Below, piece by piece: positions 34,470 through 47,559 of a stretch of 64,000 nt of DNA (its first letter is position 1; the number at the start of each line of letters is the position of its first letter). Source of the stretch: Argopecten irradians (Eukaryota > Mollusca > Bivalvia > Pectinida > Pectinidae); contig NC_091134.1 in assembly GCF_041381155.1 (NCBI RefSeq), positions 38,647,338 to 38,711,337 on the forward strand, given 5' to 3'. Position numbers and translations under genes: made by a program. A model generated the notes under the pieces. That model worked only from the letters and a program-made list of their open reading frames with translations, did not search any database and was not told the DNA's origin.

Positions 34470-36540
34470 AGAAATAAATCATTTTCAGCATTGATATACA
34501 TGATAATATTTTAATAACCTAAATAAAAATATAGCTCAATGTGGTTAATTCATTCGTTGAAAGTAACAGCTAACAGTACATCCCGAAATGTTCCTACTCT
34601 AGGCCAACGGTCATGCTGAGGTGACCCCAATGGGGTGTTGTTACATCTTGGATTGGAGCGTAATGTAGAACATCATACTTGAGCGGAACTACAAGTCTAA
34701 TTTTAATTAGATTTGGATTTTTATAGCGTGTTTACTTAATGGTCAAATCAGAGAGTTTAATCTTTGAGAAAAATATGCCGAAAATAAGAGTACTAGTAAA
34801 TCAATCTGTTGTTACTCACTAATAGTCCAGTAAAATACGAAAAATAGAGGCCTAACCTCCAAATAATTGCAACAGAATTTGTTTTCTGCTTTTTGGGTTG
34901 GAGGATTTTAGTACTTTATCATGAACAAAGTCGCCAAAAATCATATGTTTGGAAAGTCGTTTTTTCAAAACCCGAAAACTATGAAAATATAAAGAAATCA
35001 CACTTTAAAGTACAATATCTGCTATTTTTGCAATACTTGAGATATGAAATCGAGTATATAGTAAGACAAACATTAGGTTAGTACAAATAAGTTGAAATGA
35101 TACAATAATTCCAGTCAATCAAAGAAATAAAGAAGGATGAAAACGCTCAAAACCTTTTGAATTTGCTAGCATTACCATTTTTGCTTTATTAGATGCAAAT
35201 ATTCATAAAATTTACCCTGAACAATATCAGTTTATATTTTATATCTTAAAGGGTTACCTTTTCTTTGATAATAATGCATGATCGATAAAACATTGTCTAG
35301 AAAAAACTAAATATTAACCTGCCAAGTTGACTGATCGTGCCAATTTGAAGCGTTTTTATAGTTAGATTTTTGGCAAAACACATATTTTGGAAAAGAAAAA
35401 AGCAAATGCATCCAAATATGTTATATCTTTTTGTATATTTTCTACTTGTTATTTTGATCATTTGTTGTAAAAACGGTATAAATATGCATATCTTATTTAG
35501 TATTAAAAACTTATCACGTTAATTTGGCTGAATACCAAAACAAGTTGTGTAAAGTTACCATATTAGCACTTATGGCAATAAACCATATAGTGCGGTTATC
35601 GGAGGGCACCTGTTGATTTGGTAGCGTGATACCTAAAAAAGTTATGTCAGAATTGCTGACGAGTTATTCCCCCTTTTTAAATGAAGACAACTTGGTACAA
35701 TGACAGCTTTGATAGAGGCTAAGTTTATGTGAAAAAATAATTGGTTTGAACACTCAATTTCTTCAAAAATTTCGATGCATTTCTTTTGTTTGATATCTAA
35801 TGTATGTTTTTAATCTGATTTTGGATTGATTTCTCAAATACATTCTGTTAGATGGGAATGGATTTATTTCCGTCATTGACTTCATAATCCGGCATGGCGC
35901 CGGCGTGATCGATAGTTTGGCAAAGTATTAAAAGTAAAGTCATACTTTTTGTGATACATAATGAATGCATCGAAATTAATAATTGGTATATTTCATTGTT
36001 TTGAATCTGTTTCACTATAGGATATATCCTATTGTATTCAACTCGGAATAATTTTGACGATCGTGAATGTACAATATGTACTTGGGCCGAGTTTTACTTT
36101 GTTGCCGAGATCGCACATACATTTGTAATTAATGTAGGCTAGCATGAATGTGATCGATCATTTAAATATTAAACAATTAATTGTAACAGTTAAACACTTC
36201 CTTGGAGACGATTGCGATCGTATTGATTAACTTTACCCATTCGGGGCGAGATTCCCTGTTGGGTCGAGTTTACCTAGCGGTCATGACCTATGTATTTCGG
36301 TCAAGTCGATCGGCGTACCAATGTGAACCGTTTGCGTTTCTGTACATGTACAATATTGTTATGGTTAAATTGAACAGTACTTGTAAATTTTTGTTTTGAA
36401 ATGTGAGATGTTTTTGATTTCACAATTATAAACAAAGCAGTATTTTAGTAATGGTATACCATATACATTATTTGTTATAATTATTAAAATATTATAAAGG
36501 TGTTCTAATCACACATTTTGTTTTTTTTTTTTTATTCATG
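34470..36540. other. No gene seen (AT-rich intron)
   Basis: AT-rich intron sequence without a supported exon, RNA gene or clear repeat on either strand. A T-tract lies near 36518-36532. Confidence 0.5.
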
Positions 36541-36598
36541 CATGAATGCATCCGTGGCGAGACTTCTATAGAGACGGAAGAGGACAGGACAAGCAACA

Positions 36599-37497
36599 GT
36601 GCCTGCAGAAGTTGAGTCGGTGACGTCGACAGTTGGGCCTAGTCATGGGACGATTTCAGGACCTCTTGCAACTGGGAGTGGAACTGACCATTATATGCCA
36701 CCTGAGCTACCGGTAGCAGCAACACCTCCTGTATTACAAGACCTGGGTACGTACTTTGGTGTAATGCCAACCCCTATTGCAAGTGTTAATGATATGTTAG
36801 GCTTGTATGTATCTGTTTCAGTGAAGCATAAGATTACAAATGGAAAGTATGTTGTACTTTCACAATTGTTGTCTAACTCAATGGGGGATTCCCATCGGGC
36901 TCATAGGATATCTCTAGTTGATGGGGGCTTCTTATTAAACCAAAAAATCAATATCCTAAGATTTTTGACATCAATAAATGGACAGATGCATTCATTATAT
37001 ATAATATATCAGCATTTATACAGCAATGCACCCAGAACAGTTGCATGGGTTGTAAAAATACATGCAGGTTGTTTGCCTTGGGGCTCAGAGATGTGGTGGC
37101 ATGGACTGGATCAAATATGACGAGCAATATAGGTTATGAAAAGCTCTTAATTCCCAAGGGGCATGGGACATTATTAACAATGAATTATACCTGTTATATA
37201 TGCAGCCACAGCGGGTCCCCCTACCTCAGTCAAAAAATCAAAATTCTAACACCCTAAAATGTTTCGACTACAATTATAAAGGAAATTGTACACGCCCAAA
37301 CTGTAGCTACTATCACATATGTATTACGTGTAGTGGGGGGCATGCTAGTATGAATTGTGTTAAAATGAGTACAGACAACTCATATTCTTTCCGAAAAACA
37401 AGCAACAATACAAAACAGCAAAGACAGGTGGGAAACAAGCAAGAATCACAAACAAGAGTGGACATTAGGAAAGACACAAATAAAAATCACAGCTCTT
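36599..37497 (+). pseudogene. DIRS-like gag remnant
   Basis: The first open stretch (173 codons) includes NDMLGLYVSVSVKHKITNGK, YVVLSQLLSN and ISLVDG, phrases typical of DIRS-type gag. After a frame change it continues through an MQPQRVPLPQ stretch to LKCFDYNYKGNCTRPNCSYY and HICITCSGGHASMNC. That is a Cys/His-rich module of the kind that binds nucleic acid. At least one frameshift near 37045-37200 separates the two parts. Confidence 0.7.
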
Positions 37498-37724
37498 AGC
37501 TACTGGATGGCTAAGTACCCACAGGTAGCAGTAGGGACACAGCTTCTTTGGGGATTTTTAAAATGGTTTTAGAATTCAATATCTAGGCTCAAGGATCCCG
37601 AGAGAATCCAGAAAATTGAAAGTGGCCTCCATATATCTAACACACACAGACATATCAGAAAATATTGCAGGAAGTAGAATTAGGTAGAGAAGTAGGCTCC
37701 CTTTGAAGAAAAATCAATGGCACA

Positions 37725-38400
37725 GTGGATATAGGGTCCCCTAGGTTTAGTTCCCAAAAAGATGCAAAATGGAGGTTAATTACTCACCTTTCATGGACTT
37801 CAGGTAAAAGTTTAAATAGTAATATTGATCCTGATACAGTTTCTGTTAAATTCTCGTCATTTGATAAAGTAGTTAAAATTATAGCAGTTGGGAAACGGGA
37901 CTTTGTTAAGGAAAATTGATATTAAATCTGCATTCCGTCCTCCCAATCCATTCGGCGGATTTTCCGATACTAGGATTTAAGTTTCAAGATAAGTTTTTCT
38001 TTGATAAGTGTTTACCCATGGGGTGCTCAATTTCATGTAGTCTATTTAAAAAAAAAAAAAAAAAAAATCAACATTTATTGAATGAGTAGTTAAGGAGATG
38101 GCAGTGAGCAAAGTCTAGATCAAGATTTGGACGATTTTATATTTGCTGGAAAAGAAAAATGTGATACATGTGCTAGGCTCATATCTTCTTTCGAGAAACA
38201 TGCAATGAAATGTGTATACTTATAGCTGAGGATAAATCAGAAGGTCTAACTACAGTTGTTGTGTTTTTTGGGTCTTGAAATTGACACTATTAAAATGGTA
38301 GTCAGGGTACCTTCGGAGAAAGTGGTATCTCTCTGGTCAGAAATCGTGAAAGTGTTGGAAAGTAAAACTGCATGAATTACAGTCTGGCTGAGATTATGTC
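37725..38400 (+). pseudogene. DIRS-like reverse transcriptase remnant
   Basis: Fragments in three frames, in order: ITHLSW, SLNSNIDPDTVSVKFSSFDK, a decayed DIKSAF-like start, FKFQDKFFFDKCLPMGCS-like text (partly with stops), DLDDFIFAGKEKC (the active-site xDD box, near 38125), AEDKSEG, GLEIDTIKMVVRVPSEKVV and LESKTA. Stops and an A-tract (38047-38067) interrupt it. Non-functional. Confidence 0.65.
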
Positions 38401-38859
38401 TTGTTGTGCAAACGCTATACCAATAGCTAGGACCTTTACACGGCTATGTTTAATGCAATGACAGGCATACGGAACCCCTTTTATAAAGTAAGAATATCTG
38501 AGGATATAAGAGCAGACTTAAAAAATGTGGTTGCTATTTTTGAAAGATTTATTTTAATGGGTCCTGTTACTTTGCGGAGAGTTCTTGGCGCATTAATGTG
38601 GATTTAGGTCTGTGTACAGGTAGTGCAGGGAATTGTGAATTAGTTTGTAGTTCCTGTTGGGGAAGTAATTGGATAGTTTTCAGGTGTCCAAGTGATTGGC
38701 AGGGAAAATCCATCATGAGAGACATAACTTTCTTAGAATTGGTGCCAATAATTGGCAGTCCAAGTTTGGTCTTATGAGTTAATGTTTAAGAAATTAATTT
38801 TTTTTTTGTGTAGAAAATATTAGCTAGTAGCTATAGTTTACTATGCAGAATAACAAAAC

Positions 38860-40485
38860 ACCAAAGATACATCAAGTAATGCGATATTTTGCATATATAT
38901 GTCTGTTAAAGGCTATTCGCACTCTACAGTACAAACTTTGATTGGTTTGAGTTTTAATTGCAAGCTAGGTGGTCATGATGATCTTACTCAACAAATTATT
39001 GTTAAAAAACTGTTGGAGGGAATTAAGAAAGATAGTGATGAAGGTGGTGACACCAGATGACCTATAACGGTAGATTTTTTTTTTTTTTTTTTTTTGGCTA
39101 GCATTATTAAGGTATTTCCCAATTCCCAGTATCAGTATTGCCAACCTCTGATGAGGTCAAATCGGGTGATCACCTTTAAAAATAACGGGTGAAAGGGTCA
39201 AAACAAGGGTCATATACGAAGAAACATTTTAGTGTAATTTTTAACACTTTTTAAAAGCCTTTAAATATGCATATATTTATTATTTTCATATATATTCAAT
39301 AATATTTATGATAATTTTTTTTTAATAACATAAATAATATTTGATAAAATCCGGATTTTTTGTTCTACACGTGTCCGGTTTCATTATTACCTTTGACTCA
39401 AACAAAATGGCGGCCATTATGATTGGCTTGCCTGCCTACTGTAACAGGATACTGTTCATGTTGACTACATTTTATTCATGTGAGTAAATCTTTGTCTGAA
39501 ATCACAAGTGTTTGTGCTTTTGAAGAATTTTGAAGAGATTATTTCTGATTTTGAACAGTATTAATTGGCCCAGTCTAATTTCCTAGCTGGCTCAGGCTAA
39601 AAACGATCATAGACATCGTGATGCATGACTGAATAGATTGATTGCTACAATTTCACACCTTTATTAAAGTTTGTGAAAACACAAACATAGCTACCTGCAT
39701 TATACAAGGGCCTGATATGAGTCTTAAGCCCTGAGATGTAATTAAAATTTTGCTAATGGCTATATCTGACGTAATTTTTGTGAGCTTTTTGACACTTTGG
39801 TCCCAGTCCTGAGAATCGGGTTATTTGATGACCCGCGGGGTCAATCAGGTTAGGCATTCTAAAATGTCTAAATAACGGGTCAACCGGGGGAAATCGGGTG
39901 AGTTGGCTATACTGCAGTATTTGTAGCTCTCAGTATATTCATTAGCATTTTATTTCCCCGGTAGGTGAAATCACAGTGAATAGTAAACACATGCCTTTCA
40001 GGGTTATAACATTTTTGGAAGTGTCACTTCAAGAAAATGCTGCCATAATACACCTCTCTTCTTCAAAAACTGATCAATATAGCAAAGGTACTATCATCGA
40101 GCTACAAATTGATGATGCCATTTATTGTCCAGTCGGTAATCTTCGCAGACATATGGCAGTTCGACATAGGGTTCAGGCTCCATTACTATGTCATTTTGGT
40201 GGTAGAGACTTGACAATATATCAATTTTCTAGTGTCCTTACAAAAGCATTCAACAGTAGGTACTGCAAAGCACATTCCTTCAGAATTAGTGCAACCACAC
40301 CTACATCCCTATCTAATATGTCTACTGAAGCTATTATGGAATGTGGTAAGTGGAAATCAAGTACTTACAAGAGTTACATACAAATACCAACTCAAAAAAT
40401 TAGTTTCCAAACTCTAGTTCCCCTCTCTGCTTTGAGGAATGATAAACACCTTGCAAGTTGCATTAGAAAGCTTCAGAACAAGTAA
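38860..40485 (+). pseudogene. DIRS-like tyrosine recombinase, split by a MITE
   Basis: The N-terminal core-binding part reads YMSVKGYSHSTVQTLIGLSF and GGHDDLTQQIIVKKLLEGI (38900-39040). The catalytic part reads VGEITVNSKHMPF, SSSKTDQYSKG, then AHSFRISATTP and GKWKSSTYKSYI. It shows the H-x-x-R box and the final Tyr region of the family. The two parts are separated by a T-tract (39073-39094) and the MITE. The 169-codon 3' piece (39976-40485) is the longest intact stretch. Confidence 0.75.
39133..39914. mobile_element. 782-bp MITE inside the recombinase, with 6-bp target duplication
   Basis: Termini cagtattgccaac and gttggctatactg are inverted repeats. Cagtat lies on both sides (39127-39132 and 39915-39920). 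Internal text includes ataacgggt near both ends and caaaatggcggccattatg. No ORF of note. Confidence 0.8.
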
Positions 40486-40689
40486 TACATTCTTTCCAAA
40501 TAATTAAGTCAGCAATGCTATGAATGATGAAGGCATTTTTGGTCACAGCATTGTACCGTGAAATGTGTCGCCATCTTATTTGGTTTTCGTTTGGCTGTGA
40601 ACGTGCTACCTTTGGTGCACGTTCCTTTGGCAGATTTCGCGGTACATATTAATGATTTATATTGATTGATTGACATCATATTGATTATA

Positions 40690-40756
40690 TATGCTGTTAT
40701 ATTGACGTGAATCAGTTGATATCTGTTTCCCAGTATCACTGATCACTATTGACATC

Positions 40757-40789
<33 letters not shown>

Positions 40790-40995
40790 TTATTGTTTAA
40801 TTGATTGAGGATGGTTTCCCAGAATCAATCAATTTATTTGATTGATGGCTTGCCATTATGGTCTATTGATGGACCGGCGGCCATCTTAATTGGTGGATTA
40901 CTGTTTCCCAGAATCTATCAATTAATTTGTGTTGCAATTTTGATTGAATTTGTTTGATGGCGTGCCATTATGGTCTTTTGATGGACCGTGCCGCC
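40690..40995. repeat. (GATT)n tract and local repeats
   Basis: gattgattgattgattgatt runs at about 40758-40788. Beside it, cattatggtctattgatgga and cattatggtcttttgatgga recur about 117 bp apart, as do ctgtttcccag motifs. Confidence 0.75.
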
Positions 40996-41405
40996 ATATG
41001 TATATATTCATTAAAGCTGTGACCATAAATCCAAAATTGAAATTCTTTGTTGTCTGTGCATCTAATGATAAATCTGCAATACAAAAATCTTATTTTTTCG
41101 AATATGCTTTATTCGTTTGTCATAAAATTTTGCCATTAAATAAATCAGAACTGTAATGATTTTCAGCTATAAAATTGAAATTGAACTTTCATTTTAATCC
41201 TTTATCTCATTGAAAATTATGTAACCCCCATTCCAGTATCATTATGGAAAATGAAAAAACTGGTCCTGTTCAAAATATTTGATCCCAAAAAACGGAACTC
41301 TTTAATCCCAGCTGTTTAAAAGAACCGCTCCATTATGGTTGTAATATTGGCAAAGGATTTTGCAATATGATTCTAGTCATCAAAATAGATCATTCACATT
41401 TGTTA

Positions 41406-42076
41406 GCTCACCTGGCCCGATGGGGCCGGTGAGCTTATTGTCATGGCGCGGCGTCCGTCGTCCGTCGTCCGTCCGTCGTCACACATTTTCCTTTATTTCG
41501 CTATATAGTCATACGAGTTACTGCATGGATTGTACACCAAATTTGGGCCACAAACATTCCTTGGAGGAAAGGGAACATAACTTGTATAAATTTTGGCTCA
41601 GACCCCCTATGGGGCAGGATGAATAAGCTGTGGGCCCAGTACTGGGAAATTAGAGTTTAAATCCCTATAAATCGCTACTTGTCCTAGAGTTCTGCATGGA
41701 TTGTAACCAAATTTGGCCACAAACATCCTTGTGGGAAGGGGAACAGAACTTGCATAAATTTTGGCTCTGACCCCCGGGGCAGGAGGGGCGGGGCCCAATA
41801 GGGGAAATAGAGGTAAATCCTATAAATCGCTACTTGTCCTAGAGTTCTGCATGGATTGTAACCAAATTTGGCCACAAACATCCTTGTGGGAAGGGGAACA
41901 GAACTTGTATAAATTTTGGCTCTGACCCCTCGGGGACAGGAGGGGCGGGGCCCAATAGGGGAATTAGAGGTAAATATTCAAATTCCTTCAGAAAAAAACC
42001 CAAATGAACCAGTATTCACAACAGTACTTTGCATTATAAACCAGGTGAGCGATACAGGCCCTCTGGCCTCTTGTTG
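41406..42076. repeat. Dispersed 'agctcacctggcccg...ccaggtgagc' repeat
   Basis: It starts ttagctcacctggcccgatg, has a ccgtcgtccgtccgtcgtc tract, two tandem units of about 150 bp (atggattgtaaccaaatttg, gtgggaaggggaacagaact), and ends ccaggtgagcgatacaggcc. The inverted outer ends suggest a non-autonomous DNA element. Other ends of the family are at 1-83, 56395-56440 and about 59240-59995. From 42077 to 42790 no feature is seen. Confidence 0.75.
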
Positions 42077-42789
42077 ATATTTCAACTTAAGGACTTAGCC
42101 AATTAGAGAAGTTTAGTCAAATTGGCACTAAAAGAGGATTTGGTCGACCTCACGTCTTGTCTCACCTTGTCTCTTTTAAGGTATAGCCTACAAATCATCT
42201 GAATTAATAACTATCTGAACACTTGAAACGGTACTTACTGAATAATTCTTGAATAAAAAAGACATAATATGTAATTTGGATTTCAAAATATCCTTGGAAA
42301 AGGCCAAAAGGCCAACTTTGAGCAACCATGTTATCTCAGGTAATGAAAGTAAAATGTTTTACTTTTAAAGCCTTTAATCAACAAGTTTTATTTAAAAAGA
42401 TTCCATCAAAATGAGTATCAATTGTATTGTTGATAATAACAATTTTTTATCTTAACAATCCAGTAAAAGCATATTTGGCTGTTAGAAAGACATAATTATG
42501 CAATTTTGATGTTGTCATAATGTTTTCCCTGTGTTGATTTCAACTTATGTTTTGGCAATCTGTGTTGTCCTTATAACGTTCTTGCCATACAGTGAATGTT
42601 GGCAAATTATGCAAATATCCCTATTTCCTGTTTTTTTTTCAAGAAAAACTTCCGGATTTTGCGGCGACTTTTTTTCTTGTATAAAACAAAGTCAGATCTG
42701 TACGAAAAACAAAGAAAAATTTTGTTGCAATTATTTTTGGGTAACACCCTATCTTTACTGGACTACAAGCTAATATTATGTGTGTGTTT

Positions 42790-43402
42790 GAGGGGACCTT
42801 CGATAACGTCTTATTAGTGTGACCGTCACCTTCCTGTTCTGTTATGACATACGTGGGGTGACCATCATTTGTACAAATTATAACCTTATAAAGGACTCGC
42901 GGATCACCTTCCTGGTCTGTTATGGTATGGTAGGGTGACCATTATTTGTACAATTATAACCTAATACAGGACTCACCTTCTTGGTCTATTATGACGAACG
43001 TTGGGTTGCGGTGATCGTCAATTGTACAGTTATAACCTAATACAGTACTCGCCTTCCTGATTTGTTATGACGTACGTTGTGTTGGGATGACCGTGTACAA
43101 CTATAACTAATACAGTACTCACCTTCCTGGTTTGTTATGACGAACGTTGTGTTGCGATGATCGTCCATTTGTACAATTATAACCTAATACAGTACTCGAC
43201 CATCCTGGCCTGTTATGACCTACGTACGTTGTGTTGTGTTGTAAATTTACCTGACTCCTCCTGGCGTATGAGCACGTGGTTGGGGTGACCATTACCTGTA
43301 CAATTTTAACCTAATACAGGCCTCACCTTCTTGGTCTGTTATGACATACGTTGTGTTGGGGTGACCGTCACCTCTACAATTATAACCTAATACAGGACTC
43401 AC
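42790..43402 (-). repeat. Donor-spanning tandem array next to FN3 domain 5
   Basis: About seven units of 68-77 bp repeat the last ~45 bases of the neighbouring exon (tgttatgacgtacgttgtgt read on +), its donor (ctcaccttcctgg) and about 30 bases of intron (acaattataacctaatacag). gttatgac-type motifs recur at about 42843, 42987, 43066, 43134, 43211, 43337 and in the exon at 43414. Donor versions include GTGAGT, GCGAGT and decayed forms. Confidence 0.85.
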
Positions 43403-43601
43403 CTTCCTGGTCAGTTATGACGTACGTTGTGTTGGGATGACCGTCTCCTGCATCATTTACGGCCAGCACACTAACAGTGTAGTTGATGTAAGGATTCATG
43501 GTGGCCACAGTATAAGTGTAGCTATCTAGGTCTGCAGGTAGAATTACTACTGATAGTTTGTCGCCTGCTCCACATGAACTGGCAGACAGGAAAAGTGAAT
43601 A
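43403..43601 (-). CDS. FN3 domain 5, C-terminal exon
   Basis: TTTGCAG|TATTCAC to CAGGAAG|GTGAGT. The frame reads YSLFLSASSCGAGDKLSVV, then DSYTYTVATMNPYINYTVSV and LAVNDAGDG. P-Y-x-x-Y-T-V-x-V-x-A-x-N is the FN3 F-strand signature. It starts in phase 0 and ends in phase 1. Its 3' end is the source of the tandem array at 42790-43402. Confidence 0.85.
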
Positions 43602-43913
43602 CTGCAAAAATGAAATTAATGCATTTTTTCATCATTCACTACTATCATGAAGATGCATTAATAAACAGTGTATGAACAAAAATGATAATAAACTGTTAAT
43701 TCATTTTTATTTCATGGATAGATAATTAATTTCACAAAATTTAAGATAAAACAATGAACTAAGACACCTAGCTTTAATCAGAAAAGAGATTACTATTGAT
43801 ATATATTTCTTATTCTTAATACTTGTAAACACCAATATATAATGTAGATATATATTTTACGATAAAAAACTTAATTCCTTACCCCCGGACATGATGTACA
43901 TGTAAAGAGAAAC

Positions 43914-44056
43914 CTCACGGACACATGTGCTCCCATCTAGTACTGTGAGTCTGTACCCTCCTAGGGCACCATTGGTCACTGCAGGTAGTGTCCAGTTCAG
44001 AGTAAACTGTCGACTTAGTATCTGTGATACGACCAAGGTTTCTGGCGGAAGTGACA
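43914..44056 (-). CDS. FN3 domain 5, N-terminal exon
   Basis: TCTTTACAG|TGTCACT leads in phase 1 to SLPPETLVVSQILSRQFTLN, then WTLPAVTNGALGGYRLTV and STCVRE. I end it at CGTGAG|GTTTCT because that is phase 0, as the next exon requires. A stronger-looking donor 31 bases on (CCGGGG|GTAAGG, exon start 43883) ends in phase 1 and would break the join. Confidence 0.7.
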
Positions 44057-44199
44057 CTGTAAAGAAAGCACAATTAGAAATACAAAAGGTCCATGTGCCT
44101 TAACAGTCTCCTGATATTTGATACAAATTAGTTATGTAATATACTAGCAAACTGATGTCTTTTATTCACGAAATAGAAACATACATCTACATACAAAGT

Positions 44200-45110
44200 T
44201 TAATTAAGCTTGGTGTTTATTCAATCGCATAACAGCGTTCGCAAGGTTCAATAATTATTAGTCCAAAGGGCAATAACTCCGTAAATAAGTTAGAGTCAAA
44301 TCAAGCTTATTTTCAAACTTGTTCTAGATATTTCCAATGTAAGTCTATATGCAAAGTTTCGAAATAATTCAATAATTATAATTGCAAAGTGCAGTAACTT
44401 CGCAAGTTACGATCTGATCAGGTCGATTTTCGAACTTGTCAGAGATCTTTCCTATTTTAGTCTAAATACAAAGTTTCATGAAGCTTAGTGCATATTTATT
44501 CAAGTAATTGTATTCACAAGGTCCAATAATAATGATTTACAAACTCGTCCGAGATATTTCTAATGTTATTATACACACAAAATTTCATAAAGCTCTGTTC
44601 ATATTTACACAAATTATGTGTTCACAAGGTTCAATAATTATTATTGCAAAGGGCAATTACTCCTTAAGTTACGAACGAATCGTGTCGATTTTTGAATTTG
44701 TCAAAGATCCATCCACTGTTAGTATACATACAAAGTTTCATTAAGCTCGGTGCATATTTACTAAAGTTATCGCGTTTACAAGGTCCGATAACATTTTTAG
44801 TGCAAAGGCCAATAACTCCATTAATTACCGTCGAATCAAGCTGATTTTCAAGCCCGGTTAAAATCTTTTCAATGCCTGTCTACATACAAACTTTCATTAA
44901 GATTGGCTCATATTTATTAAGTTACCGCGTTCACAAGGTCCAATAGCAATAACTCCGTAAATTAACCGTTGAATCATGCTGCTTTTTTACCTCGTCTGAG
45001 ATCGTTCCAATGTTAGTCTACACATAAAGTTTTATTAAGCTTGGTTTATATTTACTAAAGTTATTACGTTCACAAGGTCGAATAATAACAAGTACTCATT
45101 GTAATGGACA
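44200..45110. repeat. Tandem repeat, about 140-165 bp unit
   Basis: Repeated phrases are gttcacaaggtccaataat, gcaaagggcaataactccg, aatcaagctgattttc and tacatacaaagtttcatta. Related units resume at 45660-45950, ending with gacggacgaggcacgacgat. Confidence 0.85.
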
Positions 45111-45349
45111 CCATTACATAGTCTCCCTCCCCTTCCCCATCCCCTGCTGCAACAAATCAAGAATGCAGTTGCTCAGTGTATGAACATTCATCTTGGGAAA
45201 ATTTTGATGTACTTTTATATTGGAATTCAGGGTCTCCTAAAATGTACATAACTAATACAAGACTATCTCAGAGGAATTGATTTGGCAGTTATCATGACTG
45301 TATGGCATCCCTTAAAAGTTTAAGTTAAAACTCCCATTTACCAATTTTC

Positions 45350-45665
45350 AATGAATTTCAGACGAAAATGTTAAAACAGGGAGTTGGCCAAGCGACAATC
45401 TTTCAATTTTTTTATCATATTGATCAGCATCGCTTAATACCCCTACATACCAATTTTCATTGCGATCGGAGACCGAAACCTGAAAACAGGAAGTGGGCCA
45501 GCGACCATCTTGGAATAGCAAAATCTTTACGAAAATATTTACATGTTGTTCGTCATGCCTTAAAACCCCTATAGAACAATTTTCATTGAGATCGGAGACT
45601 GAAACCTGAAAACAGGAAGTGGGTCAGCGGCCATCTTGGAATACCAAAATCTTTACAAAAATGTT
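45350..45665. repeat. Tandem repeat, about 125 bp unit
   Basis: Two to three units share accaattttcattgcgatcg, gaaacctgaaaacaggaagt and gggccagcgaccatcttgg. The block sits between two parts of the 'caaggtccaata' repeat. Confidence 0.8.
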
Positions 45666-46039
45666 TGTTTACAGTCGAACCAAGCCCATTTTCGAACTGG
45701 TCCAAGATCTTTCCAATGGTAGTCTACATACAAAGTCTCGTTAAGCTGAGTGCATATTTACTGATGTTATTATGTACACAAGGTCCAATAATACTTATCT
45801 TTGCAAAGGGCAATTTCTCTGTAATTGACTGTCGAATCAAGCCGATTTTCGAATTTGTCCTATATCTTTCCAATGGTATTCTACAGATAAGGTTTCAATA
45901 AGCTCAGTGAATATTTAATAAAGTTATCGCGTGCACAACAAGGAAATGTTAATGGACGTCGCACGACGGACGAGGCACGACGATGCACTAAAGACTATCA
46001 CAATAGGTCCCTATGACCTATGGTAATGTGACCTAACAA

Positions 46040-46620
46040 GAAGTTCATGAGCTTAAACGGTCATCTGACTATTGACACAAACAGCACAGTCAAAGTATAC
46101 AGTAGGGCAAAATAACTTTGCATCAATATCAGGTCCCTAGGCCTCTTAATTATTAACAAGAAAATTTTAATCATTTTGTCCAATGTGAATGCAGGTCAAG
46201 GTCGTTCATTTGCAGAAACTTCATAAGCCTTCACCCCAACACGTAACAGACTTAACATCAGGTCTCTAGGACTCTTAGTTTTTCACAAGAAGACTTTCAA
46301 AGAGTTTAGCCTGTTAGACTTTTGTGACCTTGAATGGCAAATGGTCATTTATTTAAAAATTTAGTAGCCCTTCATTCCAGCATTATATGGCTAAATATCA
46401 GGTCACTAGGCGTCTTATAGTGATTCACAAGAAGTCATTCATAATAGTTTAGCCTATTTGACACCTGTGACCATGATTGGCAGTCAAGGTCATTCATTAG
46501 AACAAACTTTGTAGCACTTCATTCCAGCATGCTAGAAGCCAAACATCAGTATCCTAGGTCTTTCGGTTATTTAAAAGAAGCTGTTTTAATGAAAAGTTTA
46601 AGCACGGCGTACGGCGAAAA
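46040..46620. repeat. Tandem 'tgacccctgtgacc' family, block 3
   Basis: About four diverged units with gaccttgaatggcaaatgg, aggtcattcattagaac, ttcattccagcat and tcacaagaagtcattc. Same family as 6740-8070. Confidence 0.8.
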
Positions 46621-46879
46621 AATACAAAATTTACACCTTTGTTTAATTTATATGTTTATTTCTGATGGCTACCATTGAAAGTACTAAGATAATTTAAATA
46701 CAACAAATTTTTCTTAACAATTAGTTATAAAAAATCAATGACGTTAGGGACCAAAAAGGGCCTAAACCACACATAAGAGGCCTTTAACCACTTTACCATT
46801 CTTAGCCTGGGTTTGAAGCGTTAAGCAGAACTTAATATGAACACCTAGAAAAGCTATTTCTTGTATGTGCTTTACTTAC

Positions 46880-46981
46880 TGGCGGCTTTAGTAGCACATC
46901 CTAACATGGAGCTGAATGAACTTTGGTTGGTCTCTGTCACTGCATCATTGACTGTAGCTATGTTGAATGTGTAATACATCG
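46880..46981 (-). CDS. FN3 domain 4, C-terminal half exon
   Basis: TTTCAG|CGATGTA to CCGCCA|GTAAGT. The frame reads MYYTFNIATVNDAVTETN, then SSMLGCATKAA. It is a close paralogue of the 25028 exon. Phases are 1 and 1, joining 48319-48507 and 43914-44056. Confidence 0.85.
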
Positions 46982-47559
46982 CTGAAATGAAAATTAAGTA
47001 AATGGTTTGTTAAGGGATGGAAAGGTAAATGGTCAGGTGGGGTTTTTAATGAAAAAAGGAGTACAACGAAAAAAGGAGCATTTTGATACTCCAGTTTGAT
47101 AATATCCAGGCCCTCACCATCACTTCTCCTAAATTATAATATAATCATTAAAAACAAATATGATGGTTCTAGCATTGTAAAGTGTTATTTCAACCAGTAT
47201 GTTTAACTAAGCAATAAACCATTTAGGGCTGCACCTATATGGTACTTTTTCTGATTCTCTTCATTCTTCATTTTAACCATTGCTTAAGAATGATCTACAT
47301 GTCAGATGCACCAAAGAAGACCAGGGACTTTTAGCTTTTATGGACAGAGAATTGACAAATGTAGGATGTTAAGTGATTTGAATAGTCCATCATTTTCTGG
47401 AACTGGTCATACACACATAGTAGGGGAATTTCACAAGGCTTATAGTTAGCATTAATTATTGCTATCAGAAATTTGTTTTGGAAATCCACATTTCCATAAC
47501 TATTGAATGAAGAAGAAAACACTTAATTAGTTGACAAAACTACCTAAAGGTAGGGATCT

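Larger units (their letters stand above)
36545..40485 (+). mobile_element. Degenerate DIRS-like (tyrosine recombinase) retroelement
   Basis: On the plus strand, inside an intron of the minus-strand FN3 gene, the order is gag-like (36599-37497), reverse transcriptase (37750-38400) and tyrosine recombinase (38860-40485). All three are broken by stops and frameshifts. No integrase or protease is visible. This gene order and the recombinase are diagnostic of DIRS/Ngaro-type elements. Terminal repeats were not identified. The recombinase is further interrupted by a MITE at 39133-39914. Confidence 0.8.
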
